From Acanthosepion esculentum (Eukaryota > Mollusca > Cephalopoda > Sepiida > Sepiidae), in assembly GCA_964036315.1 (NCBI GenBank), contig CAXIWW010000817.1:2887501-2951500 (forward strand): a DNA stretch of 64,000 nucleotides, written 5' to 3'. Position 1 is the stretch's first letter. Every line of letters begins with the position of its first letter. The notes below the pieces were generated by a model. The model searched no databases and was not told the origin of the DNA. It saw nothing but the letters and a program-made list of their open reading frames with translations. Positions 46,501-58,279 of this stretch are shown piece by piece. The translations under genes and the position numbers were made by a program.

Positions 46501-48373
46501 CCAAGAGATGATACCAAACGTGCCAACAGCTGATAGCAAAAGTGCCAACAGCTCATAGCAAAAGTGTCAACAGCTGATAGCAAAAGTGCAAACAGCTGAT
46601 ACCAAAAGTGCCAAAAGCTGATACCAAAAGTGCCAAAAGCTGATAGCAAAAGTGCCAACTGCTGATAGCAAAAGTGCCAACAGCACCACAGTGCCAACTA
46701 GTCCTAGGTATGACTATAAACTACATCTGACAGCAAGGTTTCTGATCAAAAAGGGTCCCAGATATGAGCAAATAGTTACCCCCCACAAAAAGAAAACACT
46801 ATGAAAGTATAAAAATACATGTTTATATAAAAACTTGCGAACAACACCAGTTGATAGCAAAAGTGCAAACAGCACCACAGCTGATAGCAAAAGTGCCAAG
46901 AGCTGATAGCAAAAGTGCCAACAGCTGATAGCAAAAGTTCCAACAGATGATACCAAAAGTGCCAACAGCTGATAGCAAATGTGCCAACAGCTGATAGCAA
47001 AAGTGCCAACAGCTGATAGCAAAAGTGCCAACAGATTATACCAAATGTGCCAACAGCTGATAGCAAAAGTTCCAACAGCTGATAGCAAAAGTGCCAACAG
47101 CTGATAGCAAAATGCCAACAGCTGATAGCAAAAGTTCCAACAGATGATAACAAACGTGCCAACAGCTGATAGCAAACGTGCCAACAGCTGATAGCAAATG
47201 TGCCAACAGCTGATAGCAAAAGTGCCAACAGCTAATAACAAAAGTGCCAAAAGCTGATAGCAAAATTGCCAACAGCTGATAGCAAAAGTGCCAACAGCTG
47301 ATAGCAAAAGTGCCAACAGATGATAGCAAAAGTGCCAACAGCCTATAGCAAAAGTGCAAACAGCTGATAGCAAAAGTGCAAACAACACAAGTTGATAGCA
47401 AAAGTGCCAACAGCACCACAGCTGATAGCAAAAGTGCCAACAGCTCATAGCAAAAGTGCCAACCGCTGATAGCAAAATGCCAAAAGCTGATAGCAAAAGT
47501 GCCAAAAGCAGATAGCAAAAGTGCCAAATGCTGATAGCAAAAGTGCCAACAGCTGATAGCAAAAGTGCCAACAGCTGATTGCAAAATACCAACAGCTGAT
47601 AGCAAAAGTGCCAAAAGCTGATAGCAAAAGTGCCAACAGCTGATAGCAAAAGTGCCAACAGCTGATACCAAAGTGCCAACAGCTGATAGCAAAATGCCAA
47701 CAGCTGATTGCAAAAGTGCCAACCGCTGATAGCAAAAGTGTTAACAGCTGATAGCAAAAGTGCCAAAAGCTGATAGCAAAAGTGCCAACAGCTGATAGCA
47801 AAAGTGCCAACAGCTGATAGCAAAAGTGCAACAGCACCACAGTGCCAACTAGTCCTAGTTATGACTATATTCTACATCTGACAGCAAGGCTTCTGATCAC
47901 AAAGTGTCCCAGCTATGAGCAAATAGTGACCCCCCACTAAAAAAAACACTATGAAAGTATATAAATACATATTTATATAAAAACTTGCGAACAACACCAG
48001 CTGATAGCAAAAGTGCCAACAGCACCACAGATGATAGCAAAAGTGCCAACAGCTCATAGCAAATGTGCCAAAATCTGATGACAAAAGTGACAAAAGCTGA
48101 TAGCAAAATGCCAACAGCTGATAGCAAAAGTGCCAACAGCTGATACCAAAAGTGCCAACAGCTGATACCAAAAGTGCCAAAAGCTGATACCAAAATTGCC
48201 AACAGCTGATAACAAAAGTGCCAACAGCATTACAGTGCCAACTAGTCCTAGGTATGACTATGAACTACATCTGACAGCAAGGCTTCTGATCACAAAGGGT
48301 CCCAGCTGTGAGCAAATAGTGACCCACCACTAAAAAAAAACACTATGAAAGTATAAAAATACATGTTTATATA
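43557..48373 (-). repeat. Composite satellite array, reverse tract inside unit 2
   Basis: This is the counterpart of 28,892-33,599. It contains the longest 22-mer run in the window, about 46,850-47,830, roughly 44 units. That run has about seven units more than unit 1, including gctgattgcaaaagtgcc and agtgttaacagc variants near 47,700-47,750. Confidence 0.92.
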
Positions 48374-48504
48374 GCTGGGACCCTGTGTGATCAGAAGCCT
48401 TGCTGTCAGATGTAGTTCATAGTCATACCTAGGATTAGTTGGCACTGTGGTGCTGTTGGCACTTTTGCTATCAGCTGTTGGCATTTTGCTATCAGCTGTT
48501 GGCA
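48244..48504. other. Fold-back palindrome centre, reverse to forward (unit 2)
   Basis: Same structure as at 33,600, with the turn at 48,373/48,374 and the shared gttcatag variant in both arms. The palindrome is older than the 14.7-kb duplication. Confidence 0.85.
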
Positions 48505-51228
48505 CTTTTGATATTAGCTTTTGGCACTTTTGGTATCAGCTGTTGGCACTTTTGGTATCAGCTGTTGGCACTTTTGCTATCAGCTGGTGGCACATTTGCT
48601 ATCAGCTGTTGGCACTTTTGGTATCAGCTTGTGGCACTTTTGCTATCAGCTGTTGGCACTTTTGCTATCAGCTGTTGGCACATTTGCTATCAGCTGTTGG
48701 CACATTTGCTATCAGCTGTTGGCACTTTTGGTATCATGTGGTGGCACTTTTGCTATCAGCTGTTGCCACTTTTGCTATCAGCTTTTGGCACTTTTGGTAT
48801 CAGCTGTTGGCACTTTTGCTATCAGCTGTTGCGCTGTTGGCACTTTTGCTATCAACTGGTGTTGTTCGCAAGTTTTTATATAAACATGTATTTTTATACT
48901 TTCATAATGTTTTTTTTAGTGGGGGATCACTACTTGCTCATAGCTGGGACCCTTTGTGATCAGAAGCCTTGCTGTCAGATGTAGTTTATAGTCATACCTA
49001 GGACTAGTTGGCACTGTGGTGCTGTTGGCACTTTTGCTACCAGCTGTGGTGCTGTTGGCACTTTTGCTATCAACTGGTGTTGTTCGCAAGTTTTTATATA
49101 AACATGTATTTTTGTACTTTCATAGTGTTTTTTTTTAGTGGGGGGTCACTATTTGCTCATAGATGGGACCCTTTGTGATCAGAAGCCTTGCTGTCAGATG
49201 TAGTTTATAGTCATACCTAGGACTAGTTGGCACTGTGGTGCTGTTGGCACTTTTGCTATCAGCTGTTGGCACATTGCTATCAGCTGTTGGCACTTTTGCT
49301 ATCAGCTGTTGGCAATTTGCTATCAGCTGTTGGCACATTTGCTATCAGCTGTTGGAACTTTTGATATCAACTTGTGTTGTTCGCAAGTTTTTATATAAAC
49401 ATGTATTTTTATACTTTCATAGTGTTTTTTTTTTAGTGGGGGGTCACTATTTGCTCATAGCTGGGACCCTTTGTGATCAGAAGCCTTGCTGTCAGATGTA
49501 GTTTATAGTCATACCTAGGACTAGTTGGCACTGTGGTGCTGTTGGCACTTTTGCTATCAGCTGTTGGCACTTTTGCTATCAGCTGTTGGCACTTTTGCTA
49601 TCAGCTGTTGGCACTTTTGCTATCAGCTGTGGTGCTGTTGGCACTTTTGCTATCAACTGGTTTTGTTCGCAAGTTATGATATAAACATGTATTTTTATAC
49701 ATTCATAGTGTTTTTTTCTTTGGTGGGGGGTTACTATTTGCTCATAGCTGGGACCATTTGTGATCAGAAGCCTTGCTGTCAGATGTAGTTTATAGTCATA
49801 CCTAGGACTAGTTGGCAAAGTGGTGCTGTTGGCACTTTTGCTATCAGCTGTTGGCACTTTTGCTATCAGCTGTTGGCACTTTTGCTATCAGCTGTTGGCA
49901 CTTTTGCTATCAGCTGTGGTGCTGTTGGCACTTTTGCTATCAACTGGTGTTGTTCGCAAGTTTTTATATAAACATGTATTTTTATACTTTAATAGTGTTT
50001 TTTTTTAGTGGCGGGTCACTATTTGCTCATAGCTGGGACCCTTTGTGATCAGAAGCCTTGCTGTAAGATGTAGTTTATAATCATACCTAGGACGAGTTGG
50101 CACTGTGGTGCTGTTCGCACTTTTTCTATCAGCTGTTGGCACTTTAGCTATCAGCTGTTGGCACTTTTGCTATCAGCTGTTGGCACTTTTGGTATCAGCT
50201 GTTGGCACTTTTGCTATCAGCTGTTGTCACTTTTGCTATCAGCCCTGATGCTGTTGGCACTTTTGCTATCAAATGGTGTTGTTCGAAAATTTTTATATAA
50301 ACATGTATTTTTATACTTTCATAGTGTTTTTTTTAGTGGGGGGTCACTATTTGCTCATAGCTGGGACCCTTTGTGATCAGAAGCCTTGCTGTCAGATGTA
50401 GTTTATAGTCATACCTAGGACTAGTTGGCACTGTGGTGCAGTTGGCAATTTTGCTATCAGCTGTTTGCACTTTTGCTATAAGCTGTTGGCACTTTTGCTA
50501 TCATCTGTTGGAACTTTTGCTATCAGCTGTTGGCACATTTGCTATCAGCTGTTGGCACTTTTGCTATCAGCTGTTGGCACTTTTGCTATCAGCTTTTGGC
50601 ACTTTTGGTATCAGCTGTTGGCACTTTTGCTATCAGCTGTTGGCACTTTTGCTATCAGCTGTTGGCACTTTTGCTATCAGCTGGGGTGCTGTTGGCACTT
50701 TTGCTACCAACTGGTGTTGTTCGCAATTTTTTATATAAACATGTATTTTTATAATTTCATAGTTTTTTCTTTTAGTGGGGGGTCACTATTTGCTCATAGC
50801 TGGGACCATTTGTGATCAGAAGCCTTGCTGTCAGATGTAGTTTATAGTCATACCTAGGACTAGTTGGCACTGTGGTGCAGTTGGCAATTTTGCTATCAGC
50901 TGTTGGCACTTTTGCTATCAGCTGTTGTGCTCTTGGCACTTTTGCTATCAACTGGTGTTGTTCGCAAGTTTTTATATAAACATGTATGTTTATACTTTCA
51001 TAGTGTTTTTTTTTTAGTGGGGGATCACTATTTGCTCATAGCTGGGACTTTTTGTGATCAGAAGCCTTGCTTTCATATGTAGTTTATAGTCATACCTAGG
51101 ACTAGTTGGCACAGTGGTGACGTTGGCACTTTTGCTATCAGCTGTTGGCACGTTTGGTATCAGCTGTGGTGCTTTTGGCACTTTTGCTATCAACTGGTCT
51201 TGTTCGCAAGTTTTTATATAAGCATGTA
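48374..51228 (+). repeat. Composite satellite array, forward (end of unit 2, start of unit 3)
   Basis: This is the counterpart of 33,600-36,454 at a constant offset of 14,774 bp. The unit junction at 50,463 repeats that at 35,689. Confidence 0.92.
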
Positions 51229-51950
51229 TGTGGTGGCACGGAGCAAGCGAAGGACCGGATATTAACCCTCAGATGTTTAGACAGCAAATGACCAATACTG
51301 GTCTTTGCGCACCCGGCTCCACGCAGAATTTCCGGGGAAAATTAAAAAGAAATAAAAAGAATAATAAGCAATTTCCACCAATGAAACGGCTCCGCGCCAT
51401 ACCCAACAGTTTGTTTCAGCAGACTGACTCTGATCCGATGGGCACACATAAATAGAGCGATAAATTCACTTCTAAGACAGAAAGCTTTGAAGTACCGTCA
51501 GTGAATGTCGCTACGCTTTCCTCACCCATCAAACCCAATGCCTTCAGCCTTCCTTCACCAACGGAGATATCAAAGGACTCCTACCAACCCATTGACCTCA
51601 CCTTTCATCTCCTGTGACCAGCACGTCATGAACTTAAGTATTAACAAAAGACACTTATATTCTTTTAATAATCGGATTTCTCTTCTATGAATGAACATTT
51701 TGTAACGGACTTTGTGCGTGTAAATCAAGAAACATTGTACTATTCATTGATGTTGCATTTAAATACTTAAGTGTTTTTGATATACCCTTCTCTTTCGTAT
51801 GTTATTTTGTTTATGTTATGGTGACCTCAATTTGATCGCTTGTTGAACCTTTAGGCCAAACTAGCGGCTGTCCCGAAGGACTGCTACTATTTATCTACCT
51901 TCTGATACAAGCAACAATTAACAACGAGAACTCTACCCCCCATCACCATA
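51229..51950 (+). repeat. 5' LTR of retrotransposon copy 3
   Basis: About 722 bp, from tgtggtggcacgg to catcaccata. It carries the 5'-type variants (cagatgttt, ggggaaaatt, taagacag, atacttaagtg). Confidence 0.92.
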
Positions 51951-51952
51951 AG

Positions 51953-51971
51953 TGGTGACGCCCGACGTGAT
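51953..51971 (+). other. Primer binding site, tRNA-Trp type, copy 3
   Basis: The same tggtgacgcccgacgtgat with the extra g as in the other copies, two bases after the LTR. Confidence 0.8.
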
Positions 51972-52059
51972 TTTAACACATATATATACACGCACGCACG
52001 AAAAAAAAAAAATTGAACTGTCACAAAATTAGAATTTTTATTCAACACAAACCAAAAAC

Positions 52060-52866
52060 ATGGCAGATGACGCTGAAGAAACTACAATTAATCAAAACCA
52101 ACCAATCCAAGCTGTTGCGATAAAACCACCAAACTTCATTGAATCAAACGTAATAGCTTGGTTTGCGATAATGGAGGCGCAATTTAATATTGCAAATATA
52201 AGACAGACCAGTCAAAAATTTTTTAACACTTTGGCAGCTCTCCCTGTGGACATAGTAGGAAATATACAGCCAACTATACTGCAATCAAAAGATTACGACG
52301 CACTAAGAGAAGCAGTGACGGGCGCTTACGAGAAAACAAAACCAGAGATGCTGGACAAATTAATGTTGTCATCGACTGTAACAGGTCGTCCCTCAGTATA
52401 CCTGAATAAACTTATGTCATTAGCAAGCCGATTTGGCGTAGGGGACGATATCGTACGTCACAAATTTATTCAAGCCCTACCTCACTCCATTAAACCAGTG
52501 GTAGCGGCACAAGTCGATTTAGACACAGATCGCCTTGGAAGAATGGCGGATGACTTACTATTATATTTTAACAAACAAGACACCGCACATATTCAACAGA
52601 TTTCGGGGAAGCAAAGGGATGAACAGCAAAATGAAAATGAAACTAAAAGGATACATGGCTGTTCCCACAGTGAAAATAAATTCCCTACCAGTGTTCGCCC
52701 TTTTAACAAGGACCAAAAACCTCTAATTTGCCGAGCGCATTTATACTTTGCGGAACGTGCAAAATTTTGTAAGCCGTGGTGCAGATGGCCAAATAAACGG
52801 AATGTTCAAATGCAACCCAACTCTCGCCCAAATTCACCAGTTCCTCGTGAGATTTCGGAAAACTAA
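52060..52866 (+). CDS. gag: Retrotransposon Gag, copy 3
   Basis: A 268-residue Gag, identical in protein sequence to copies 1 and 2. It has a capsid-like N-terminal part, the CHCC finger at residues 224-241, and a basic C-terminus. The leader A-run upstream is two to three bases shorter than in the other copies. The stop at 52,864-52,866 lies inside the open pol frame, which is in the -1 register. Confidence 0.92.
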   Translation: MADDAEETTINQNQPIQAVAIKPPNFIESNVIAWFAIMEAQFNIANIRQTSQKFFNTLAALPVDIVGNIQPTILQSKDYDALREAVTGAYEKTKPEMLDKLMLSSTVTGRPSVYLNKLMSLASRFGVGDDIVRHKFIQALPHSIKPVVAAQVDLDTDRLGRMADDLLLYFNKQDTAHIQQISGKQRDEQQNENETKRIHGCSHSENKFPTSVRPFNKDQKPLICRAHLYFAERAKFCKPWCRWPNKRNVQMQPNSRPNSPVPREISEN

Positions 52867-55800
52867 CTAGGCGAGAGGTGTTAGCTTCCATTTCCTCGCC
52901 GCTTCTCATTGTAGCCGCACGGTTAGGAGCTCAAAGTTTAAATTTTATTGTGGATACAGGAGCTGCCGTATCTATACTTCCGAAGAGATATTTAAGCGGA
53001 GCTGTAACATACCCAACCAATATCTCTTTAGTGTCTGCCAACGGTCAAAAGATTGAATGCTCAGGACAAGCAGGACTGAATCTAACACTACGGAACCTCA
53101 GACGAGAATTTACCTGGACATTTATAATAGCCGAAACTGCTCAGCCACTCCTAGGATACGATTTCCTAAACCATTTCGGGCTAATGGTGGACTGCACAAA
53201 CAATAAGCTGATTGATAAAATGACTAATAGACAATCCGATGCACATCCATCGTCTATTATCATGAATATAGATTTAGTACCGAATAAAGATGCTAACAAA
53301 ATGGTACGAGCAATTCTGGAGAAATACCCAAACTTAATTTCTCCTCATCGCGACACGAATGCAACAAAACCAAAGATATTCCATAGAATAGAAACTGGTA
53401 GCAACCCTCCTACTTTCTCCAGAGCCAGACAATTATCAGCTCAGAGATGTGAAATTGCAAAAGAGGAATTCAAGAAACTCCTAAAGGCAGGAATAATTTC
53501 CCCTTCAAACTCTGAATGGAGTTCAGCCTTACATATGGTACCGAAGTCAGACGGCACATATAGACCTGTTGGCGATTACAGACATTTAAATACCATAACA
53601 AAAGCCGATCGATATCAAGTCCCAAATATAAATTCCTTGTCTTCGAAGCTTCATAATAAGAAGTTCTTTTCAAAGATAGACCTGTCGTCTGCTTATCATC
53701 AGATACCTGTACATCCGGAGGATGTTTGCAAGACAGCCATCTCTACCCCTTTTGGGTTATTTGAATATAACTATATGCCTTTCGGACTACGGAACGCATC
53801 ATGTACTTTTCAGAGAATGATGGACAATATCTTTCGTGATACTGATTATACCTTTGTATATATCGACGATATCCTTATATTCTCAGAAGATGAAGAAACT
53901 CATTCCAAGCATATCGACCTAGTACTACAAAAACTGAGTGAGTACGATTTTAAAATTTGTCTCTCCAAATGCATATTTAGTGCTAATGAATTAGACTTTT
54001 TAGGATTTCATATTTCTGCTAGTGGTCTCAAACCCAGTGCTAAAAAGTTGAATGAATTAAGTGAATTTCCTCAACCAAACGATTCCAAATCACTACGCCG
54101 ATTCATCGGAATGGCAAATTTTTACAGAAAACTTGTGCCAAATTTCAGCGATATCATACTACCTCTCACGGAAAAAATACGTTTAAACCAAAATTCCAAG
54201 TCATTAACCCTAACAAAGGAAGAAATTGAATCTTTCGAAAATATGAAAAAGTCTTTATCAAATGTAACTGTTTTGGCTTTCCCCAGCTCGAAAGCTAACA
54301 ACTATCAACTTGTAACAGACAGTTCGAATTATGCGGTGGGTGCAGCACTTCATCAAATGATTGATAATCAACCCATCCCCATAGGTTTCTTTTCAAAGAA
54401 ATTATCCCAAACCCAACAAAAATATTCTACTTTTGACAGAGAACTACTAGCTGCCTATCTAGCAGTACTCCATTTTAAACATTTAATAGAAGGCAGAAAT
54501 GTAATGTTACTGACGGATCACAAACCACTTTGCAGTGCTTTTAAAAGCCAGTCTTCCTTAAAATCAGATAGACAACAGCGTCACCTCTGTTTTATCAGCG
54601 AATATGTAAATGACATTTCACATATAAGAGGTTCACAAAATATAGTAGCTGATTGTTTATCACGACCTGTCAACGCGATCACTATTGATATATGTGACTT
54701 ACAAGAAATAGTGAAGCATCAAGCTACTGACAATGAAATTCAGGCATTCAAAGATCAACTGAAACCATACGCAATAAATCAAAATGAAACCATATTATGT
54801 GACACGACATTACCTTTTCCACGACCTTTTGTGACTGAAAAGCTCAGAAAATCGGTATTTGACAGTCTGCATAATCTATCACATCCAGGAATAACATCTT
54901 CAAGAAAAATAATAAAATCCAGATACTATTGGCCGAAGATGGACAAGTCAATAAAAACCTGGTGCACAGAATGCCAACACTGCCAACAAGCAAAAATAAT
55001 AAAACACACAAAGAGCAAAGTAAATCCATTTGAATTACCTTCCAGTCGTTTTGAAACGGTGCATGTGGATATTGTCGGTCCCTTACCACCAGTAAAGAAC
55101 CAAACTGACCCTTATTTTTCACCATATCGATATTTATTAACATGCATTGATAGAAATACGAGATGGATAGAAGCATGCCCAATAACAGAAATTACGGCAA
55201 AATCAATATCAACGGCTTTTGTCAATCTGTGGATCTCCCGATTCGGGGTTCCTCTTCATGTCGTTACGGACAGAGGAAGCCAATTTGAATCCGAATTATT
55301 CTCAGAACTATCAAAAATAATAGGCTTCCACAGATTACGAACAACGGCGTACCATCCGCAAACGAATGGATTAGTTGAGCGAGCACACAGAACTTTAAAA
55401 ACGGCTATTATATCCAGGAAAGAATCGTGGTTGTCAGCTCTTCCTATCGTCCTTTTGGGAATGAGGATAACACCTAACGAATCAAACTATTCTTCGTTTA
55501 CTGCAGTAACAGGGAGTCATGCACAAGTCCCCCGATTGTTAATTGACTCTATCAAGAACGAGAATAGTGAAATGACAAACTCGCACGTTAAAATTCTAGC
55601 CGACGAGATGCAAAAATTTGACATGGACAAATTATCCAGGGGACACCTGCATACAATACCTAATTCTTACATTCCAAAAGATTTACAAACATGTAAAAGT
55701 ATCTGGCTAAGAACAGACAGAGTGAGAAAGCCATTGGAAGCTCCATACACAGGTCCATTCCAAGTATTAAGTCGTCATGAAAAATATTTTACTATTAAAA

Positions 55801-56015
55801 GATCGGATGACGTACATAGTAATGTTTCAATAGATAGACTAAAACCTGCATATATTTCTGAAAATATAAAATCAAAAGATTCCATTGGATCAAGACCGGA
55901 TTTGGATAACTCCCTATCTTGTTCCGAAGAAACTAATGATAACAAACCAGAAACTAGAACAAAGTCCGGTAGAACGGTTAAATGGAAGAAAGAAAACACA
56001 TATTTTTATTACTAA
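52851..56015 (+). CDS. pol: Retrotransposon Pol polyprotein, copy 3
   Basis: Open Pol frame with the same domain order as copy 1: protease (DTG), reverse transcriptase (YIDD), RNase H (D, E, D, D), integrase HHCC finger, D,D35E core and PYTGPF module. The first start-like codon is a GTG at 52,878, so expression probably depends on a -1 frameshift from gag. From that GTG it is 1,045 residues. Against copy 1 it differs by a T-to-A in the linker before integrase (KPYAINQ, shared with copy 2) and by an A-to-S (IISRKES) after the D,D35E glutamate. All catalytic residues are intact. Confidence 0.95.
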   Translation, partial: DFGKLTRREVLASISSPLLIVAARLGAQSLNFIVDTGAAVSILPKRYLSGAVTYPTNISLVSANGQKIECSGQAGLNLTLRNLRREFTWTFIIAETAQPLLGYDFLNHFGLMVDCTNNKLIDKMTNRQSDAHPSSIIMNIDLVPNKDANKMVRAILEKYPNLISPHRDTNATKPKIFHRIETGSNPPTFSRARQLSAQRCEIAKEEFKKLLKAGIISPSNSEWSSALHMVPKSDGTYRPVGDYRHLNTITKADRYQVPNINSLSSKLHNKKFFSKIDLSSAYHQIPVHPEDVCKTAISTPFGLFEYNYMPFGLRNASCTFQRMMDNIFRDTDYTFVYIDDILIFSEDEETHSKHIDLVLQKLSEYDFKICLSKCIFSANELDFLGFHISASGLKPSAKKLNELSEFPQPNDSKSLRRFIGMANFYRKLVPNFSDIILPLTEKIRLNQNSKSLTLTKEEIESFENMKKSLSNVTVLAFPSSKANNYQLVTDSSNYAVGAALHQMIDNQPIPIGFFSKKLSQTQQKYSTFDRELLAAYLAVLHFKHLIEGRNVMLLTDHKPLCSAFKSQSSLKSDRQQRHLCFISEYVNDISHIRGSQNIVADCLSRPVNAITIDICDLQEIVKHQATDNEIQAFKDQLKPYAINQNETILCDTTLPFPRPFVTEKLRKSVFDSLHNLSHPGITSSRKIIKSRYYWPKMDKSIKTWCTECQHCQQAKIIKHTKSKVNPFELPSSRFETVHVDIVGPLPPVKNQTDPYFSPYRYLLTCIDRNTRWIEACPITEITAKSISTAFVNLWISRFGVPLHVVTDRGSQFESELFSELSKIIGFHRLRTTAYHPQTNGLVERAHRTLKTAIISRKESWLSALPIVLLGMRITPNESNYSSFTAVTGSHAQVPRLLIDSIKNENSEMTNSHVKILADEMQKFDMDKLSRGHLHTIPNSYIPKDLQTCKSIWLRTDRVRKPLEAPYTGPFQVLSRHEKYFTIKRSDDVHSNVSIDRLKPAYISENIKSKDSIGSRPDLDNSLSCSEETNDNKPETRTKSGRTVKWKKENTYFYY

Positions 56016-56057
56016 AAAAAAAAAACAAAAAAAAACACAACAACAACTCCGTTTACT

Positions 56058-56067
56058 GGGGCGAAAG
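56058..56067 (+). other. Polypurine tract, copy 3
   Basis: The tract ggggcgaaag, placed as in the other two copies just before the 3' LTR. Confidence 0.65.
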
Positions 56068-56070
56068 TTA

Positions 56071-56797
56071 TGTGGTGGCACGGAGCAAGCGAAGGACCGG
56101 ATATTAACCCTCAGAGGTTTAGACAGCAAATGACCAATACTGGTCTCTGCGCATCCGGCTCCACGCAGAATTTCCGGTGGAAAACTAAAAAGAAATAAAA
56201 AGAATGATAAGCAATTTTCCACCAATTAAACGGCTCCGCGCCATACCCAACAGTTTGTTTCAGCAGACTGACTCTGATCCGATGGGCACACATAAATAGA
56301 GCGATAAATTCACTTCTAGGAGAGAAAGCTTTGAAGTACCGTCAGTGAATGTCGCTACGCTTTCCTCACCCATCAAACCCGATGCCTTCAGCCTTCCTTC
56401 ACCAACGGAGATATCAAAGGACTCCTACCAACCCATTGACCTCACCTTTCATCTCCTGTGACCAGCACGTCATGAACTTAAGTATTAACAAAAGACACTT
56501 ATATTCTTTTAATAATCGGATTTCTCTTCTATGAATGAACATTTTGTAACGGACTGTGTGCGTGTAAATCAAGAAACATTGTACTATTCATTGATGTTGC
56601 ATTTAAATACAAAGTGTTTTTGATATACCCTTCTCTTTCGTATGTTATTTTGTTTATGTTATGGTGACCCCAATTTGATTGCTTGTTGAACCTTTAGGCC
56701 AAACTAGCGGCTGTCCCGAAGGACTGCTACTATTTATCTACCTTCTGATACAAGCAACAATTAACAACGAGAAATCTACCCCCCCCCCATCACCATA
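56071..56797 (+). repeat. 3' LTR of retrotransposon copy 3
   Basis: Has the 3'-type variants shared by all copies. Near the end it reads gaaatctacc, one step closer to the 5' LTR than the gaaatatacc of copies 1 and 2, followed by a run of about ten c. Confidence 0.92.
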
Positions 56798-58279
56798 TGT
56801 ATTTTTATACTTTCATAGTGTTTTTTTTATAGTGGGGGGTCACTATTTGCTCATAGCTGGGACCCTTTGTGATCAGAAGCCTTGCTGTCAGATGTAGTTT
56901 ATAGTCATACCTAGGACTAGTTGGCACTGTGGTGCTGTTGGCACTTTTGCTATCAGCTGTTGGCACTTTTGCTATCAGCTGTGGTGCTGTTGGCACATTT
57001 GCTATCAACTGGTGTTGTTCGCAAGTTTTTATATAAACATGTATTTTTATACATTCATAGTGTTTTTTTTTAGTGGGGGGTCACTATTTGCTCATTGCTG
57101 GGAACATTTGTTATCAGAAGCCTTGCTGTCAGTGTAGTTTATAATCATACCTAGGACTAGTTGGCAATGGGTGCTGTTGGCACTTTTGCTATCAGCTGTT
57201 GGCACTTTTGCTATCAGCTGTTGGCTATTTTGCTATCAGCTGTTGGCACTTTTGCTATCAGCTGTGGTGCTCTTGGCACTTTTGCTATCAACTGGTGTTG
57301 TTCGCAAGTTTTTAAATAAACATGTATTTTTATACTTTCATAGTGTTTTTTTTTTAGTGGGGGGTTACTATTTGCTCATAGCTGGGACCCTTTGTGATCA
57401 GAAGCCTTGCTGTCATATGTAGTTTATAGTCATACCTAGGACTAGTTGGCAATGTGGTGCTGTTTGCACTTTTGCTATCAGCTGTTGGCACTTTTGCTAT
57501 CAGCTGTTGGCACTTTTGCTATCAGCTGTTTGCACTTTTGCTATCAGCTGTTGGCACTTTTGCTATCAGCTGTGGTGCTGTTGGCACTTTTGCTATCAAC
57601 TGGTGTTGTTAGCAAGTTTTTATATAAACATGTATTTTTATACATTCATAGTTTTTTTTTTTTTTTAGTGGGGGGTCACTATTTGCTCATAGCTGGGACC
57701 CTTTGTGATCAGAAGCCTTGCTGTCAGATGTAGTTTATAGTCATACCTAGGACTACTTGGCACTGTGGTGCTGTTGGCACTTTTGCTATCAGCTGTTGGC
57801 ACTTTTGCTATCAGCTGTTTGCACTTTTGCTATCAGCTGTTGGCACTTTTGAAATCAGCTATTGGCACTTTTGCTATCAGCTGTTGGCACTTTGTTATAA
57901 TCTGTTGGCACTTTTGCTATCAGCTGTTGGCACATTTGCTATCATCTGTTGGCACGTTTTCTATCAGCTGTTGGCACTTTTGCTAACAGCTTTTGGCGAT
58001 CAGCTGTTGGCACTTTTGCTATCAGCTGTGGTGCTGTTGGCACTTTTGCTATCAACTGGTGTTGTTCGCACATTTTTTATATAAATGGTATTTTTATACA
58101 TTCATAGTGTTTTTTTAGTGGGGGGTCAGTATTTGCTCATAGCTGGGACCCTTTGTGATCAGAAGCCTTGCTGTCAGATGTAGTTTATAGTCATACCTAG
58201 GCACTAGTTGGCAATGTGGTGCTGTTGGCACTTTTGCTATCAGCTGTTGGCACATTTGCTATCAGCTGTTGGCACTTTT

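Larger units (their letters stand above)
35689..50462. repeat. 14.77-kb segmental duplication, unit 2
   Basis: This is a full copy of unit 1. Offsets to unit 1 run 14,654, 14,665, 14,643, 14,621 and 14,774. The -22 steps are single missing 22-mers (one near 44,565, one near 45,400). The gain of about 152 bp lies in the 46,850-47,830 run. Confidence 0.88.
51229..56797 (+). mobile_element. Ty3/gypsy LTR retrotransposon copy 3, CsRn1-like
   Basis: Complete element with the same flanks and tgta target copies (51,225-51,228 and 56,798-56,801). Gag and pol are open. LTR differences match copies 1 and 2, so this is another duplicate of the same insertion. Confidence 0.95.
50463..57400. repeat. 14.7-kb segmental duplication, unit 3 (partial)
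   Basis: This contains the forward array, retrotransposon copy 3 and about 600 bp of array after it. Similarity to unit 2 (offset about 14,773) weakens between about 57,370 and 57,530, where the gctaatagctttgaccc spacer is replaced by a standard one. The reverse tract is absent from this unit. Confidence 0.83.

Noticed and set aside
46714..47823. 369-codon open frame and hundreds of similar overlapping frames as real proteins
   Set aside because: They consist only of the 22-residue cycle forced by the 22-bp period, occur in all three frames of the same strand, switch strand with the array and have no conserved start.
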